Shown here: in pieces, positions 21,581 through 33,345 of the stretch
How positions within the stretch are numbered: the first letter of the stretch is position 1
Layout: each line of letters opens with the position of its first letter
NCBI GenBank assembly: GCA_036322835.1
Contig: AP027304.1
Coordinates: forward strand, 186,001-250,000
DNA length: 64,000 nucleotides
Origin: Tenuifilaceae bacterium CYCD
GTDB taxonomy: Bacteria; Bacteroidota; Bacteroidia; Bacteroidales; Tenuifilaceae
Direction of reading: 5' to 3'
The notes under the pieces: model-generated
The model's input: the letters and a program-made list of their open reading frames with translations, nothing else
The model's database searches: none
Told to the model about the DNA's origin: nothing
Made by a program: the position numbers and the translations under genes

Positions 21581-23485
21581 TTATATCTGAATTGAATACT
21601 GCTTACATTTTAAGTACAGAGTGTTGCGGCTTATACCTAATATTTTTGATGCTTTGGAGATATTACCATTACAAAGTTCAATTGTTCTACACACAGCCTC
21701 GCATTCAATATCGGCCAAGGATTTTAACTTTGTTTCTTTTAAATTTTCTTGGTTAGTCAACGGACTAGATTCTCCGTAATACTTCTTTCTAAACTCTTGC
21801 TCATTCTGAACATCGAGCAAAATCTGACCGTTGAGATTCACGGTTTTCTCAATAAAATTCTCAAGTTCTCTAATATTGCCGGGCCATTCGTACCTAAGCA
21901 ACATTTGATATGTTTCACTATCAATACTTGGCACCTCCTTGTTAAGTTTTATGGCCTTGCTATTCATAAAGAATTTAATAAGCAACGGTATGTCCTCCTT
22001 ACGCTCTCTAAGAGGGGGAATTTTAAGAGGAATGACACTTAATCGATAGTATAAATCTAGTCGAAAATTATTAGAATCGATCAGTTCTTTAAGATCCTTA
22101 TTTGTTGCAGCAATAATTCTTACATCCAATGGAATAGTTTTGCTCCCACCTACCCTGCAAATTTCGCCTTCCTGAATAGCACGTAACAGTTTAACCTGCA
22201 TATCCATTGGCATCTCGCCAATTTCGTCCAAAAACAAGGTTCCACCATTAGCCAGTTCAAATTTTCCGGGTCGTCCACCCTTCTTTGCACCAGTAAAAGC
22301 GCCATCCTCATATCCAAACAATTCACTCTCAATTAATGACTCTGGAATTGCACCACAATTTACAGCAACAAAACTAGAATCACGCCTTGAACTCTCGTTA
22401 TGCATCGCTTGAGCAAAAACTTCCTTTCCCGTACCACTCTCGCCGGTAATCAATATAGTAGAAGGACTATTCGCTACATTTCTGGCAAAATCGATAACGC
22501 GTCTAATCGATTCGCTTGTCCCGATAATATCATCAAAAACATAATGGGCATTCATACCTGTGTACTTATTCACAATTTTGTACACCCTTTTCATATCTCT
22601 AAAAGTAAGGACTACGCCATGTACATTAAAATCATCGAGAATTATTGGCATAGCATTCATCATAAATGTTCCTTTTAACGGAATATTTTTAATGGCAATC
22701 TCCTCATCAAGTATTCTATTGGAGCAGCTAATAACTTTCCAGATATCGTTCCATTTATCGAGATAATCGCTTATATGCTTTCCTTTTAATGCATCCCTTT
22801 CGATACCGAATAAATTACAAGAAGTATTATTAACCCTAGAAATATACCCTTCGGTATCCACTGTAAAAATAGCAAAAGATAAGTTATTAATTATAGCATC
22901 TAAATGCCTTGATGTTTCGTGTAACTCTCGGTTTAGTATCGTATTCTTAAGATCTTGTTCAATTGACTTAACTGCGGCCACAACTAAACCCAGAGTATGA
23001 GGATGTACAAGGTTATATTTTCCAGTTAAATTGATTAGACCAATGATATCGCCTTGAGAGTTATGGATTGGTGCAGACGAGCATGTCCACCGGTGATAAG
23101 CATTTATAAAGTGTTCCTGAGCGGTTACCTGTATAGGTCTATCCTCACGTATTGCAAGCCCCATAGCATTGGTTCCAACACTGTCCTCCGCCATGTATGC
23201 TCCTTTTATCATATTCAATGCCTTGGCATCCTTTACTGTTTCAGAATCACCAAGTAAATCAAGAATACAGCCATTACCATCGGTAAGAATAATAACAAAA
23301 CCCGAACCTCTAACAATATCATAAAGATTATGAATAATCGGAATTGCTGTATTGATAAGTGACTCGTTGTCTATTAACAACTTTCTCAGGTCTTCGCCCT
23401 GCAAAATCTTCTTAGGAAAAAGCAAATCATGCTCTATTCCGTAATTAGCACTTCTACAGTGTGATTTTTCAATTATTTCATCCAT
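21581..23485 (-). CDS. Sigma-54-dependent activator, AcoR-like (GAF-PAS-AAA-HTH)
   Basis: The 634-residue protein has an N-terminal sensory GAF-like region (about 40-180; EDSVGTNAMGLA and APIHNSQGDIIGLINLTG are typical of AcoR), a PAS domain (about 190-300), an AAA+ domain and a C-terminal Fis-type helix-turn-helix (about 600-634). The AAA+ domain has Walker A GESGTGKE (348-355), the sigma-54 loop GAFTGA (395-400) and Walker B GGTLFLDE. It should activate sigma-54 promoters by ATP hydrolysis. The nearest such promoter is that of the adjacent alcohol dehydrogenase. The effector (acetoin, an alcohol or an aldehyde) cannot be inferred. A Rex-like site lies about 75-90 bases upstream. Confidence 0.9.
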   Translation of the reverse strand: MDEIIEKSHCRSANYGIEHDLLFPKKILQGEDLRKLLIDNESLINTAIPIIHNLYDIVRGSGFVIILTDGNGCILDLLGDSETVKDAKALNMIKGAYMAEDSVGTNAMGLAIREDRPIQVTAQEHFINAYHRWTCSSAPIHNSQGDIIGLINLTGKYNLVHPHTLGLVVAAVKSIEQDLKNTILNRELHETSRHLDAIINNLSFAIFTVDTEGYISRVNNTSCNLFGIERDALKGKHISDYLDKWNDIWKVISCSNRILDEEIAIKNIPLKGTFMMNAMPIILDDFNVHGVVLTFRDMKRVYKIVNKYTGMNAHYVFDDIIGTSESIRRVIDFARNVANSPSTILITGESGTGKEVFAQAMHNESSRRDSSFVAVNCGAIPESLIESELFGYEDGAFTGAKKGGRPGKFELANGGTLFLDEIGEMPMDMQVKLLRAIQEGEICRVGGSKTIPLDVRIIAATNKDLKELIDSNNFRLDLYYRLSVIPLKIPPLRERKEDIPLLIKFFMNSKAIKLNKEVPSIDSETYQMLLRYEWPGNIRELENFIEKTVNLNGQILLDVQNEQEFRKKYYGESSPLTNQENLKETKLKSLADIECEAVCRTIELCNGNISKASKILGISRNTLYLKCKQYSIQI

Positions 23486-23558
23486 AGCAACATATCATTA
23501 ACGATATTCATCTCACATCACAAGTTACTTTGCACAATGATACGAAAATTAAAATCTA

Positions 23559-23576
23559 TTATTATTTAATTAACAG
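23559..23576. promoter_or_regulatory. Second Rex-like site, upstream of the sigma-54 activator
   Basis: This 18-base site is identical to 21328-21345 at 16 positions and shares the uninterrupted 14-mer TTATTTAATTAACA. One arm is weaker (TTATTA in place of TTGTTA). The repetition in two neighbouring redox-gene leaders is the main argument for function. Confidence 0.45.
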
Positions 23577-23590
23577 ATGTTTTAGAGTAT

Positions 23591-23617
23591 AAAAAAAGAA
23601 TGCTGTGCAGCATTCTT
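23591..23617 (-). terminator. Terminator after the DUF3467 gene
   Basis: Ten-base arms AAGAATGCTG (23596-23605) and CAGCATTCTT (23608-23617), with the innermost pairs forming the loop. The A-run at 23591-23597 gives a T-run on the minus strand. Confidence 0.9.
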
Positions 23618-23657
23618 CTATTTTATGATCGGATAATTAGCAGAAGAGAGCAAAAAC

Positions 23658-23978
23658 TTATGCAACGCCTCCCTTTCCACCAAAATTCATGGGGAATGGA
23701 GGCATTCCTTCACTTCCCTCGGGTAATTTTATAGTTCCCATATTCGACTCAAACTTTGAGATATTATCCTGCAACGCTAAAAGTAACCGCTTTGCATGGT
23801 CAGGAGTTAGTATTATTCTACTCTTTACCTGTGCCTTGGGAATACCAGGCATAACTCTAACAAAATCGATTATAAATTCCGACGAAGAATGAGTAATAAC
23901 AGCCAAGTTGGAATAAACACCTTGCGCAACCTCATCGTTTATCTCAATATTAATTGGATTCATCTTATTATCGCTCAT
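23658..23978 (-). CDS. DUF3467 protein
   Basis: A 106-residue protein matching the DUF3467 family: VYSNLAVITHSSSEFIIDFVRVMPG (about 21-45) followed by a KSRIILTPDHAKRLLLAL helix and a glycine/proline-rich tail. The function is not known. It lies 134 bases after rpoC, a neighbourhood I recall as common in Bacteroidota. The rpoC terminator separates it from the polymerase genes. No catalytic or metal-binding motif is visible. Confidence 0.8.
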   Translation of the reverse strand: MSDNKMNPINIEINDEVAQGVYSNLAVITHSSSEFIIDFVRVMPGIPKAQVKSRIILTPDHAKRLLLALQDNISKFESNMGTIKLPEGSEGMPPFPMNFGGKGGVA

Positions 23979-24062
23979 AGCATAAAGTATTAAAAAGGTT
24001 TAAAATGCTAAATTAACTAAAATAACTTGAAATATGTGTATTTAAAGATGCTATTACAATAC

Positions 24063-24091
24063 AAAAAGAGTTGACCTTACGATCAACTCTT
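24063..24091 (-). terminator. Terminator of the rpoBC operon
   Basis: Nine-base arms AAGAGTTGA (24066-24074) and TCAACTCTT (24083-24091) with an 8-base loop and a T-run on the minus strand, 22 bases after the rpoC stop. Confidence 0.9.
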
Positions 24092-24112
24092 ACATGTTAA
24101 TACTTATAGTGA

Positions 24113-27100
24113 TTACTCTTCGTCAACACTTACTGCACTTTTAGATCTTTCAATCAAATCGTGCTCATCCTTTGAGTAAACTACCAATCTATCGAATTCG
24201 CGAAGACCTGTACCTGCTGGAATTAAGTGTCCACAAATTACATTCTCCTTCAGTCCTTCCAAGTTATCCTCCTTACCGAAGATAGCGGCCTCATTAAGAA
24301 CTTTGGTTGTCTCCTGGAATGAAGCAGCCGACATGAAACTGTTGGTTTGAAGTGCAGCCCTTGTGATACCCTGAAGCACCTGACTCGATGTTGCAGGAAC
24401 TGCATCACGAGCTTGGATTAACTTCATATCTTTACGTTTAAACTTAGAGTTCTCATCACGGAGCATTCTTGCAGTAATAATTTGCCCTGGACGATATCCT
24501 ACTGCATCTCCGGCTTCAACAACCACCTTCTTGTCGAAGATATAGTCGTTCTCCTCAATAAACTCCCACTTATCAACAATTTGTTTTTCGAGGAAGCGTG
24601 TATCGCCTGGATCGTCAATCTCAACCTTACGCATCATCTGACGAACTATTACCTCAAAGTGCTTATCGTTAATCTTCACACCCTGTAAGCGGTAAACTTC
24701 CTGAACCTCATTCACAATGTATTCCTGAACTTTAGTAGGTCCTTTGATTGCAAGAATATCACCAGGAGTAATTGCACCATCGGATAGAGGAATACCTGCC
24801 TTTACATAGTCGTTCTCCTGTACAAGGATTTGTTTTGACAGTGGAACTAAGTATTTCTTAACCTCACCTGTTTTTGAAGTAACGTTAATTTCGCGGTTAC
24901 CTCGTTTAATCTTTCCAAATGTTACCTCACCATCAATTTCAGAAACAATGGCTGGGTTGGATGGGTTACGAGCCTCAAACAACTCCGTAACACGGGGAAG
25001 ACCACCGGTGATGTCGCCCGATTTACCCATTGCACGAGGAATCTTAACAATGATTTCACCAGCAATTACAGAGCTACCCTCATCCACTACAATATGAGAT
25101 GAAACAGGGATGTTGTAAAGACGAATAACTTCACCTTTCTCATCAGTAATCTTAATTGCAGGGTTCTTTGTTTTATCGCGAGAATCAACAACAACTTTTT
25201 CTCTATAGCCCGTTTGCTCATCGGACTCTTCCTTGAATGTAACATCCTTAATCAGAGAATCGAATGCAACCTTACCAGCAACCTCCGAAATAATAACGGC
25301 ATTCCAAGGATCCCATTCGCAAATGAGTTTGCCTTTCTTAACAGTATCCTCGTTGTTGATATACAACTTAGAACCGTAAGGAATTGTATGGGTCGATAGA
25401 GTAATTCCTGTATTAAGGTCAACAATACGCATTTCGGCCAAACGACCAATAACAATATTGTACTTTTCACCATTCTCGTCTTCGCGAACAACAGTTTTTA
25501 GTTCCTCAATCTCTGCTCTACCGTCAAAACGAGCTATAATTTTCGAATCCGAAATAATATTCGATGCAGTACCTCCGACGTGGAATGTACGAAGTGTTAA
25601 CTGAGTACCTGGTTCTCCAATACTTTGAGCCGCAATAACACCTACAGCCTCGCCCCTCTGAACCATTCGGCCTGTAGCCAAGTTACGTCCGTAACATTTT
25701 GCACAAACGCCCTTACGCGACTCACAGGTTAACACCGAACGAATCTCAACCTGTTCGATTGGAGAGTTTTCAATTTCCGACGCAATCTCCTCGGTAACCT
25801 CTTCCCCAGCAGCAACAATTAGTTTACCTGTTAATGGATGGTAAACATCGTGTACAGTTGTACGACCAAGAATTCTTTCGTATAGAGTTTCTACAACCTC
25901 CTCGTTCTTCTTAATTGCAGTGGCAACCAATCCTCGAAGAGTTCCGCAGTCGGGCTCTGTTATAATAACATCCTGTGATACGTCAACCAAACGACGGGTT
26001 AGATAACCAGCATCGGCAGTTTTAAGCGCAGTATCGGCAAGACCCTTACGAGCACCGTGAGTTGAGATGAAGTACTCAAGAACCGAAAGACCCTCTTTAA
26101 AGTTTGAAAGAATTGGGTTTTCGATGATCTCATTACCAGTTGCTCCCGATTTTTGAGGTTTAGCCATAAGACCACGCATACCGCAAAGCTGACGAATCTG
26201 CTCCTTCGAACCACGAGCTCCGGAGTCAAGCATCATGTAAATTGAGTTGAATCCTTGTTTATCGCCAGATAGGTTCTTAAGTAGAGTCAAAGTCAACTTA
26301 GCATTCGTATGTGTCCAGATATCAATTATCTGATTATAACGCTCATTGTTTGTGATAAGACCCATGTTATAGTTGCCCATTACCTCGTCAACTTGTTCGT
26401 AGCCTTCTTCAACAAGTTGTACTTTTTCATCAGGAACAACTACATCGTTAAGGTTGAATGATAGTCCGCCCTTGAACGCCATGTAGTATCCTAAATCCTT
26501 GATATCGTCGAGGAACTGAGCTGTGCGAGATGTACCTGTCTTCTTCAATGTTGTACCGATAATATCGCGAAGTGATTTTTTTGTAAGTACTTCGTTCAAA
26601 TATCCCATTTCTTTTGGCACATACTGATTAAAAATAACGCGGCCAACTGTTGTTTCAACAATAGGATGCGTTAAATTACCTTCGGCATCAGTTAAGTTTA
26701 AACGAACCTTAATGATTGCATGAAGATCTACAGCTTTCTCATTGTATGCAATAATGACTTCCTCAGGTGAATAGAAAATCAAACCTTCACCTTTTGCACC
26801 CTTACGTTGTTTTGTAATATAGTACAAGCCCAAAACCATGTCCTGAGAAGGAACAGTGATAGGAGCTCCATTGGCAGGGTTAAGAATGTTATGGGAACCC
26901 AACATCAATATTTGAGCTTCAAGCACTGCTTCGTTGCTCAATGGCAAGTGTACAGCCATTTGGTCACCGTCGAAGTCGGCGTTGAACGCAGTACAAGAAA
27001 GTGGATGCAACTGAATAGCTTTACCCTCGATTAGTTTAGGCTGGAAAGCCTGAATACCTAATCGGTGCAAAGTAGGAGCACGGTTCAACATTACTGGATG

Positions 27101-28390
27101 ACCTTTAAGAACGTTCTCAAGGATATCCCAAACTACTGGATCCTTACGATCAACAATCTTTTTGGCCGATTTTACAGTCTTAACAATTCCTCTCTCGATT
27201 AACTTACGGATAACAAATGGTTTGTATAGCTCAGCAGCCATATCCTTTGGTAATCCGCACTCGTGCATTTTTAATTCTGGACCAACAACAATTACCGAAC
27301 GTGCAGAGTAGTCAACACGTTTACCAAGTAAGTTCTGACGGAAACGACCTTGTTTTCCCTTCAAACTGTCGCTAAGAGATTTCAAAGGACGGTTTGCATC
27401 GGTTTTTACAGCGTTGGATTTACGAGAGTTGTCGAACAATGAATCAATAGCCTCTTGAAGCATACGTTTCTCGTTACGGAGAATAACTTCAGGTGCCTTA
27501 ATTTCAATAAGTCTCTTGAGACGATTGTTTCGAATAATAACTCTACGGTATAAATCATTCAAGTCCGAGGTAGCGAATCTTCCACCATCCAAAGGAACTA
27601 AAGGACGTAATTCTGGTGGAATAACAGGAATAACCTTTAGGATCATCCATTCAGGCTTATTAACCTCTTTCGACTCACGGAAAGCTTCAACAACATGCAA
27701 GCGCTTTAAAGCTTCGCTCTTACGTTGCTGTGATGTTTCTGTGCCAGCTTTATGGCGTAAATCGTACGACATTTCATCCAAGTCAAGTCTGGTAAGGAGT
27801 GTATTTAAAGCCTCAGCTCCCATGCCTGCAATAAACTTATTTGGATCACTATCGTCAAGGTATTGGTTTTCCTTTGGTAAGGTATCCAGAATATCAAGAT
27901 ATTCTTCCTCCGTTAAGAAATCAAGATACTTAACTCCATCGGCAGCCTTAATACCGGGGTTGATAACCACGTAGCGCTCATAGTAAATAATTGCATCCAA
28001 TTTTTTGGAAGGCAATCCCAGTAAATAGCCAATTTTATTGGGTAACGATCTGAAGTACCAAATATGAGCTACTGGTACAACTAAATTGATGTGCCCCATT
28101 CTTTCACGGCGAACTTTCTTTTCAGTAACCTCCACACCGCAGCGGTCGCAAACAATTCCTTTGTAACGAATACGTTTGTACTTACCGCAGTGGCATTCAT
28201 AATCCTTAACAGGACCAAAAATGCGCTCACAGAAAAGTCCGTCGCGTTCAGGTTTATATGTTCTATAGTTGATGGTTTCGGGTTTTAGCACTTCCCCACT
28301 CGACCGCTCAAGAATTTCCTCAGGCGATGCAAGGCTGATAGTAATCTTTGAAAAGTTGCTTTTAACCTTATTTTCCCTTCTGAACGACAT
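24113..28390 (-). CDS. rpoC: RNA polymerase beta' subunit
   Basis: The 1425-residue protein is full length. It has the N-terminal zinc site [20 protein letters not shown] (about 66-85), the catalytic [12 protein letters not shown] motif (about 468-479; three aspartates bind the active-site magnesium), the bridge-helix and trigger-loop regions (for example [13 protein letters not shown]) and the second zinc site ([13 protein letters not shown]). It forms the core polymerase with beta, alpha and omega. It follows rpoB by 76 bases, which contain a strong hairpin. The C-terminus is acidic, as is common in Bacteroidota. Confidence 0.98.
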   Translation of the reverse strand: MSFRRENKVKSNFSKITISLASPEEILERSSGEVLKPETINYRTYKPERDGLFCERIFGPVKDYECHCGKYKRIRYKGIVCDRCGVEVTEKKVRRERMGHINLVVPVAHIWYFRSLPNKIGYLLGLPSKKLDAIIYYERYVVINPGIKAADGVKYLDFLTEEEYLDILDTLPKENQYLDDSDPNKFIAGMGAEALNTLLTRLDLDEMSYDLRHKAGTETSQQRKSEALKRLHVVEAFRESKEVNKPEWMILKVIPVIPPELRPLVPLDGGRFATSDLNDLYRRVIIRNNRLKRLIEIKAPEVILRNEKRMLQEAIDSLFDNSRKSNAVKTDANRPLKSLSDSLKGKQGRFRQNLLGKRVDYSARSVIVVGPELKMHECGLPKDMAAELYKPFVIRKLIERGIVKTVKSAKKIVDRKDPVVWDILENVLKGHPVMLNRAPTLHRLGIQAFQPKLIEGKAIQLHPLSCTAFNADFDGDQMAVHLPLSNEAVLEAQILMLGSHNILNPANGAPITVPSQDMVLGLYYITKQRKGAKGEGLIFYSPEEVIIAYNEKAVDLHAIIKVRLNLTDAEGNLTHPIVETTVGRVIFNQYVPKEMGYLNEVLTKKSLRDIIGTTLKKTGTSRTAQFLDDIKDLGYYMAFKGGLSFNLNDVVVPDEKVQLVEEGYEQVDEVMGNYNMGLITNNERYNQIIDIWTHTNAKLTLTLLKNLSGDKQGFNSIYMMLDSGARGSKEQIRQLCGMRGLMAKPQKSGATGNEIIENPILSNFKEGLSVLEYFISTHGARKGLADTALKTADAGYLTRRLVDVSQDVIITEPDCGTLRGLVATAIKKNEEVVETLYERILGRTTVHDVYHPLTGKLIVAAGEEVTEEIASEIENSPIEQVEIRSVLTCESRKGVCAKCYGRNLATGRMVQRGEAVGVIAAQSIGEPGTQLTLRTFHVGGTASNIISDSKIIARFDGRAEIEELKTVVREDENGEKYNIVIGRLAEMRIVDLNTGITLSTHTIPYGSKLYINNEDTVKKGKLICEWDPWNAVIISEVAGKVAFDSLIKDVTFKEESDEQTGYREKVVVDSRDKTKNPAIKITDEKGEVIRLYNIPVSSHIVVDEGSSVIAGEIIVKIPRAMGKSGDITGGLPRVTELFEARNPSNPAIVSEIDGEVTFGKIKRGNREINVTSKTGEVKKYLVPLSKQILVQENDYVKAGIPLSDGAITPGDILAIKGPTKVQEYIVNEVQEVYRLQGVKINDKHFEVIVRQMMRKVEIDDPGDTRFLEKQIVDKWEFIEENDYIFDKKVVVEAGDAVGYRPGQIITARMLRDENSKFKRKDMKLIQARDAVPATSSQVLQGITRAALQTNSFMSAASFQETTKVLNEAAIFGKEDNLEGLKENVICGHLIPAGTGLREFDRLVVYSKDEHDLIERSKSAVSVDEE

Positions 28391-28426
28391 AGTATGAATA
28401 TTAAATAGTTAAGTCTTGCTTTGTAA

Positions 28427-28448
28427 ACTGGGAGTTTTACCTCCCAGT
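28427..28448 (-). ncRNA. Hairpin in the rpoB-rpoC intergenic region
   Basis: Eight-base arms ACTGGGAG (28427-28434) and CTCCCAGT (28441-28448) with a 6-base loop. There is no real T-run on the minus strand, so a processing or stability structure is more likely than a terminator. Confidence 0.5.
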
Positions 28449-28466
28449 GTGATAATGCAAAACGTG

Positions 28467-31400
28467 TTAATCAAGGTTAATGCTTAACCCTAAACCACGC
28501 AATTCGTGCAACAATACATTCAGTGACTCAGGTATACCTGCTTGTGGCATTGACTCACCCTTAACAATTGATTCGTAAGCTTTTGCTCTACCAACAACGT
28601 CATCGGACTTGATGGTAAGAATCTCCTGTAGGATGTGCGATGCTCCAAACGCTTCAAGAGCCCATACCTCCATCTCACCAAAACGCTGACCTCCAAACTG
28701 AGCTTTACCGCCAAGAGGTTGCTGAGTGATAAGGGAGTATGGTCCAATAGAACGAGCGTGCATCTTGTCGTCAACCATATGGCCTAGTTTAAGCATATAG
28801 ATAACTCCCACAGTTGCAGGTTGGTCGAAACGCTCACCAGTACCTCCATCGTATAGATAAGTTGTACCAAAACTTGGTAGTCCTGCCTTATCTGTATATG
28901 AAGTGATATCCTCCAACGAAGCTCCGTCGAAGATTGGAGTACTGAAACGCTCTCCAAGTTTCAAACCAGCCCAACCAAGAACTGTTTCGTAAATCTGTCC
29001 AAGGTTCATACGCGAAGGCACACCTAGAGGGTTCAGAACGATATCAACGGTGCTTCCATCTTCAAGGTATGGCATATCCTCGTCGCGAACAACCTTAGCA
29101 ACAATACCCTTGTTACCGTGACGACCAGCCATCTTATCTCCAACCTTAATCTTACGCTTCTTAGCAATGTAAACCTTTGCCAATTGCATAATACCGGCTG
29201 GCAGCTCATCTCCAATGGTCACGTTGAACTTCTTACGCTTGTACTCAGCATCGTACTCTTTCCATTTTAAGATGTAGTTCTGAATAACAGCCTTAATGAG
29301 ATCGTTCTTCTGCTTATCGGTAGTCCACTTGTTCGGATTAACGTTCATATAGTCAATCTCAGCAAGCATCTTTTGGGTAAACTTAACTCCACGAGGAATG
29401 ATCTCCTGCCCAAAGTTGTCAGATACTCCCTGAGATGTTTTGCCATTTACAAGTACAAACAGTTTATCAACTAACTTGTTGAGCAAATCGGCAGCATGGC
29501 GGTTAAATTCGTTGTCAATTTTCTCGAGAATTCCTTTCTCGTTAGTTTTAGCCTTCTTGGCCTCTTTCTCATCTTTAATAGCACGAGAGAAAAGCATTTT
29601 ATCGACAACAACACCATGCAACGATGGAGATGCCTTTAATGACGCATCTTTCACATCACCGGCCTTATCCCCAAAGATTGCTCTAAGTAACTTTTCTTCT
29701 GGTGTTGGATCCGATTCACCTTTAGGTGTAATCTTACCTATTAATATATCGCCAGGAACAACATTTGCGCCTATACGAATCATACCATTCTCATCAAGGT
29801 TCTTGGTAGCTTCTTCCGAAACGTTAGGAATATCGGAAGTAAGTTCCTCCATCCCTCGTTTGGTGTCGCGTACCTCAAGAATGTACTCATCGATATGGAT
29901 TGATGTGAAGTAATCCTCGCGGATTAATCGTTCACTAACCACAATAGCATCCTCAAAGTTATAACCCTTCCAGGGCATGAAAGCCACTTTAAGGTTACGA
30001 CCTAAAGCCAATTCGCCTTTGCTTGTTGCATAACCCTCTGTTAAAATTTGTCCTTTCTTAATTTCTTGACCTTTTCTAACAATTGGTTTTAGGGTGATAG
30101 AGGTATTCTGGTTTGTTTTCTTGAACTTAGGAAGTCTATAACGCTTCGACTCAGGATCGAAACTAGCAAATATCTCATCCTCGGTTCTATTGTAACGAAC
30201 AACAATCTCGTCAGCATCTACATACTCAACAATACCATCCTCCTCAGCAACAACCTGCACACGACTATCTCTTACGACTGGTCCTTCTAGCCCTGTTCCA
30301 ACAATAGGAGCCTCAGGATTTAGAAGAGGTACAGCTTGGCGCATCATGTTTGATCCCATCAACGCACGGTTAGCGTCATCGTGTTCTAAGAACGGAATTA
30401 AAGAAGCAGCAATAGAGGCAATTTGATTTGGAGCAACGTCCATCAAGTCGACTGTTTCCTTCTCCGATAGAGGGAAATCACCCTCGTAGCGAGCTTTTAC
30501 TCGAGGATTAACAAACACGCCATCCTCGGCAAGTGGAGCATTCGCCTGAGCAATAATTTTTGCCTCTTCCTCCTCTGCACTGAGGTAAACAACATCAGCA
30601 TCGGTTAAACCTACCTTTCCGTTATCGGTTTTACGATAAGGCGTTTCGATAAATCCTAACTCGTTTATACGAGCAAACACGCATAACGATGATATAAGGC
30701 CGATGTTTGGACCTTCTGGTGTTTCAATTGGACATAAACGTCCGTAATGTGTATAGTGTACGTCACGAACCTCGAAACCTGCACGTTCACGCGATAAACC
30801 ACCTGGTCCTAATGCAGATAAACGACGCTTGTGGGTCATCTCTGCAAGAGGGTTGGTTTGATCCATGAATTGCGATAGCTGGTTGGTTCCAAAGAACGAG
30901 TTAATTACCGACGATAAGGTCTTAGAATTGATCAAATCAATTGGAGTAAATACCTCGTTATCGCGAACGTTCATTCTCTCACGAATTGTTCTAGCCATAC
31001 GAGCTAGACCTACACTGAACTGAGCGGCTAACTGCTCACCTACTGTACGGACACGGCGGTTACTCAAGTGGTCGATATCATCTACATCAGCCTTTGAATT
31101 GACTAATTCAATCAAATACTTGATAATTTCAATAATATCCTCCTTGGTAAGGACCTTGGTATCCTGAGGTGTATTCAGGTTTAGTTTCTTATTGATACGG
31201 TAACGTCCTACCTCACCTAAATCGTAACGTTTATCGGAGAAGAATAACTTATCGATAACATCACGGGCAGTAGCCTCGTCGGGTGGCTCGGAGTTACGGA
31301 GCTGGCGATAGATGTGAACCACTGCCTCTTTTTCAGAGTTACAGGGATCTTTCTGCAGCGTATTATAAATAATGGCAAAATCAGATATGCTCTGGTTCTC

Positions 31401-32291
31401 TTTATGGATTAGAATCGATTTAGCACCAGAATCAACAATTTCATCGATATGTTCATTCTCAATAATGGTTTCGCGATCAAGAATAACCTCATTACGTTCG
31501 ATGGAAACCACCTCACCGGTATCCTCATCCACAAAATCCTCAACCCATGTTTTTAATACACGGGCGGCTAATCGCTGGCCAACAACTTTCTTAAGGTTTA
31601 CTTTGGAAACCTTAATCTCATCGGCCAAGTTGAATATTTCAAGAATATCCTTATCACTTTCGAAACCAATGGCACGTAACAGCGTGGTTACGGGTAACTT
31701 CTTCTTACGGTCGATGTAGGCATACATCACATTGTTGATGTCGGTAGCAAACTCAATCCACGATCCCTTGAATGGAATAATACGAGCCGAATAAAGTTTG
31801 GTGCCATTAGGATGCACACTTTGACCAAAGAAAACCCCTGGCGAACGGTGTAACTGTGAAACAACAACTCGTTCTGCACCATTAATAACAAAAGTACCCC
31901 TAGGAGTCATGTAAGGAATAGTGCCCAAGTAAACATCTTGAACCACTGTATCAAAATCCTCATGCTCAGGGTCGGTACAATAAAGTTTTAATTTTGCCTT
32001 AAGCGGAACGCTAAAGGTCAATCCACGATCTAAGCATTCCTCAATGGAATATCTTGGTGGATCTACATAATAATCGAGGAATTCCAGAACAAAGTTGTTT
32101 CTGGTATCTGTAATAGGAAAATTCTCTAAAAAAACCTGAAAAAGTCCCTCGCGCTTTCTCTCTTCAGGCGTTGTTCCCAACTGAAAGAATTCAACAAATG
32201 ACTTTAGTTGAATCTCCAAAAAGTCAGGATAATCAAAACGACTCTTAGTTTTAGAGAAGTTAATTCTGATGTTATTGTTATTTTGAGACAT
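28467..32291 (-). CDS. rpoB: RNA polymerase beta subunit
   Basis: Nearly 1275 residues from the preferred ATG at 32291 ([12 protein letters not shown]); an upstream in-frame ATG at 32321 would add ten poorly conserved residues and overlap the attenuator tail. The rifampicin-binding region is present ([36 protein letters not shown] in shortened form, about residue 470-510), as are GRHGNKG, PYLEDG and the C-terminal [19 protein letters not shown] segment that contacts beta'. The rifampicin-region residues Q, D, H, R and S look like the susceptible type. It is part of the rplKAJL-rpoBC cluster. Confidence 0.97.
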   Translation of the reverse strand: MSQNNNNIRINFSKTKSRFDYPDFLEIQLKSFVEFFQLGTTPEERKREGLFQVFLENFPITDTRNNFVLEFLDYYVDPPRYSIEECLDRGLTFSVPLKAKLKLYCTDPEHEDFDTVVQDVYLGTIPYMTPRGTFVINGAERVVVSQLHRSPGVFFGQSVHPNGTKLYSARIIPFKGSWIEFATDINNVMYAYIDRKKKLPVTTLLRAIGFESDKDILEIFNLADEIKVSKVNLKKVVGQRLAARVLKTWVEDFVDEDTGEVVSIERNEVILDRETIIENEHIDEIVDSGAKSILIHKENQSISDFAIIYNTLQKDPCNSEKEAVVHIYRQLRNSEPPDEATARDVIDKLFFSDKRYDLGEVGRYRINKKLNLNTPQDTKVLTKEDIIEIIKYLIELVNSKADVDDIDHLSNRRVRTVGEQLAAQFSVGLARMARTIRERMNVRDNEVFTPIDLINSKTLSSVINSFFGTNQLSQFMDQTNPLAEMTHKRRLSALGPGGLSRERAGFEVRDVHYTHYGRLCPIETPEGPNIGLISSLCVFARINELGFIETPYRKTDNGKVGLTDADVVYLSAEEEEAKIIAQANAPLAEDGVFVNPRVKARYEGDFPLSEKETVDLMDVAPNQIASIAASLIPFLEHDDANRALMGSNMMRQAVPLLNPEAPIVGTGLEGPVVRDSRVQVVAEEDGIVEYVDADEIVVRYNRTEDEIFASFDPESKRYRLPKFKKTNQNTSITLKPIVRKGQEIKKGQILTEGYATSKGELALGRNLKVAFMPWKGYNFEDAIVVSERLIREDYFTSIHIDEYILEVRDTKRGMEELTSDIPNVSEEATKNLDENGMIRIGANVVPGDILIGKITPKGESDPTPEEKLLRAIFGDKAGDVKDASLKASPSLHGVVVDKMLFSRAIKDEKEAKKAKTNEKGILEKIDNEFNRHAADLLNKLVDKLFVLVNGKTSQGVSDNFGQEIIPRGVKFTQKMLAEIDYMNVNPNKWTTDKQKNDLIKAVIQNYILKWKEYDAEYKRKKFNVTIGDELPAGIMQLAKVYIAKKRKIKVGDKMAGRHGNKGIVAKVVRDEDMPYLEDGSTVDIVLNPLGVPSRMNLGQIYETVLGWAGLKLGERFSTPIFDGASLEDITSYTDKAGLPSFGTTYLYDGGTGERFDQPATVGVIYMLKLGHMVDDKMHARSIGPYSLITQQPLGGKAQFGGQRFGEMEVWALEAFGASHILQEILTIKSDDVVGRAKAYESIVKGESMPQAGIPESLNVLLHELRGLGLSINLD

Positions 32292-32321
32292 TGCGTTGGA
32301 ATTTGTTGAACCGTAAAACAT

Positions 32322-32366
32322 AACAATAAAAAGGCTTAGAATCTATTTTCATAGATCCTAAACCTT
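32322..32366 (-). terminator. rplL-rpoB attenuator hairpin
   Basis: Imperfect 16-base arms (32331-32346 and 32351-32366) with two mismatches, then a T-rich tail on the minus strand. A partial terminator between rplL and rpoB is a known way to make far more L7/L12 than polymerase, and this sits in the same place as the E. coli attenuator. Confidence 0.7.
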
Positions 32367-32386
32367 ATACCTAATATAGGCTTGTG

Positions 32387-32761
32387 CTATTTAAGTTCAA
32401 CTTCTGCTCCTGCTTCTTCTAGTTGTGCTTTTAGAGACTCAGCTTCTTCCTTTGAAGCACCTTCTTTAACTGCCTTAGGAGCAGCATCTACAAGGTCTTT
32501 AGCTTCTTTAAGTCCTAAACCAGTAAGTTCTTTTACTAATTTAACAACTTGAAGTTTAGCACCACCAGCTGATTTTAGAATAACATCAAATGAAGTTTTT
32601 TCAGCAGCTGCGGCACCACCAGCAGCAGGTGCAGCGGCAACAGCAACAGCGGCTGCAGCAGGCTCAATGCCATATTCGTCTTTTAGAATCTTGGCTAATT
32701 CGTTAACTTCTTTAACTGACAAGTTTACCAAGTCTTCTGCAAATTTTTTAAGATCTGCCAT
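32387..32761 (-). CDS. rplL: Ribosomal protein bL12 (L7/L12)
   Basis: The 124-residue protein has the expected N-terminal dimerisation domain, an alanine-rich hinge (about 34-52) and a C-terminal domain with [20 protein letters not shown] and [16 protein letters not shown]. It forms the mobile ribosomal stalk that recruits translation GTPases and is the only multicopy ribosomal protein. It lies 33 bases after rplJ, whose product anchors it. Confidence 0.97.
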   Translation of the reverse strand: MADLKKFAEDLVNLSVKEVNELAKILKDEYGIEPAAAAVAVAAAPAAGGAAAAEKTSFDVILKSAGGAKLQVVKLVKELTGLGLKEAKDLVDAAPKAVKEGASKEEAESLKAQLEEAGAEVELK

Positions 32762-32794
32762 TTTGCTAAGTATTAAATTGATTTTAAACTAAAA

Positions 32795-33319
32795 TTATTT
32801 TTCCTTTTCAGAAAGTGTTTTAACAACACCAGATAGAATATTTCCACCAGATTGTAGTGAAGAGATAACATTCTTTGCAGGTGATTGCAACAGTGCAATA
32901 ACATCAGCAATAAGCTCATTTTTGCTCTTAAGTGATGCAAGTGCTTCTAGTTGATTTTCTCCTACATATATAGACTCCTCTACAAAGGCAGCTTTCAGTA
33001 AGGGTTTTGGAAATTCTCTACGAAAATCCTTGATTAGCTTAGCTGGTACATTACCAGTTTCAGTAAACATTACTGAAGTTGAACCCTTAAGACTTTCAAA
33101 CATTGCGGTAAAATCAGATTTTCCGCTACGCTCAAGGGCTTTCTTCAGAAGGGTATTTTTTACCACTACCAATTTCACCTGCTTTTCAAAGCATACTCTT
33201 CTGAGTTTGCTAGTTACTTCAGCGTTTAATTCCGAAGTATCCGCAAGGTAAAAATGTGGATAATGTTTAATCTGCTCGGTAAGCTTATCAATCAATAAAT
33301 TTTTATCTTCCCTTCTCAT
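32795..33319 (-). CDS. rplJ: Ribosomal protein uL10
   Basis: The 174-residue protein carries the L10 N-terminal RNA-binding domain (VVVKNTLLKKALE at about 57-69 and FESLKGSTSVMFT near 75-90) and a C-terminal helix that binds L12 dimers. It forms the base of the stalk. Its gene lies 26 bases after rplA, leaving no room for the long autoregulatory leader known upstream of rplJ in E. coli, so control must differ. Confidence 0.96.
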   Translation of the reverse strand: MRREDKNLLIDKLTEQIKHYPHFYLADTSELNAEVTSKLRRVCFEKQVKLVVVKNTLLKKALERSGKSDFTAMFESLKGSTSVMFTETGNVPAKLIKDFRREFPKPLLKAAFVEESIYVGENQLEALASLKSKNELIADVIALLQSPAKNVISSLQSGGNILSGVVKTLSEKEK

Positions 33320-33345
33320 AGTAAATTGGGTCTGTGAAACGGTTA

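Noticed and set aside
29440-29913. A 157-codon open frame opposite rpoB, and many similar frames opposite rpoC, tuf and rplA
   Set aside because: They are antisense frames caused by the codon pattern of strongly conserved genes and have no protein features.
32292-32321. Earlier start of rpoB at 32321
   Set aside because: It would add ten low-complexity residues and begin in the tail of the attenuator hairpin; the ATG at 32291 gives a family-like N-terminus.
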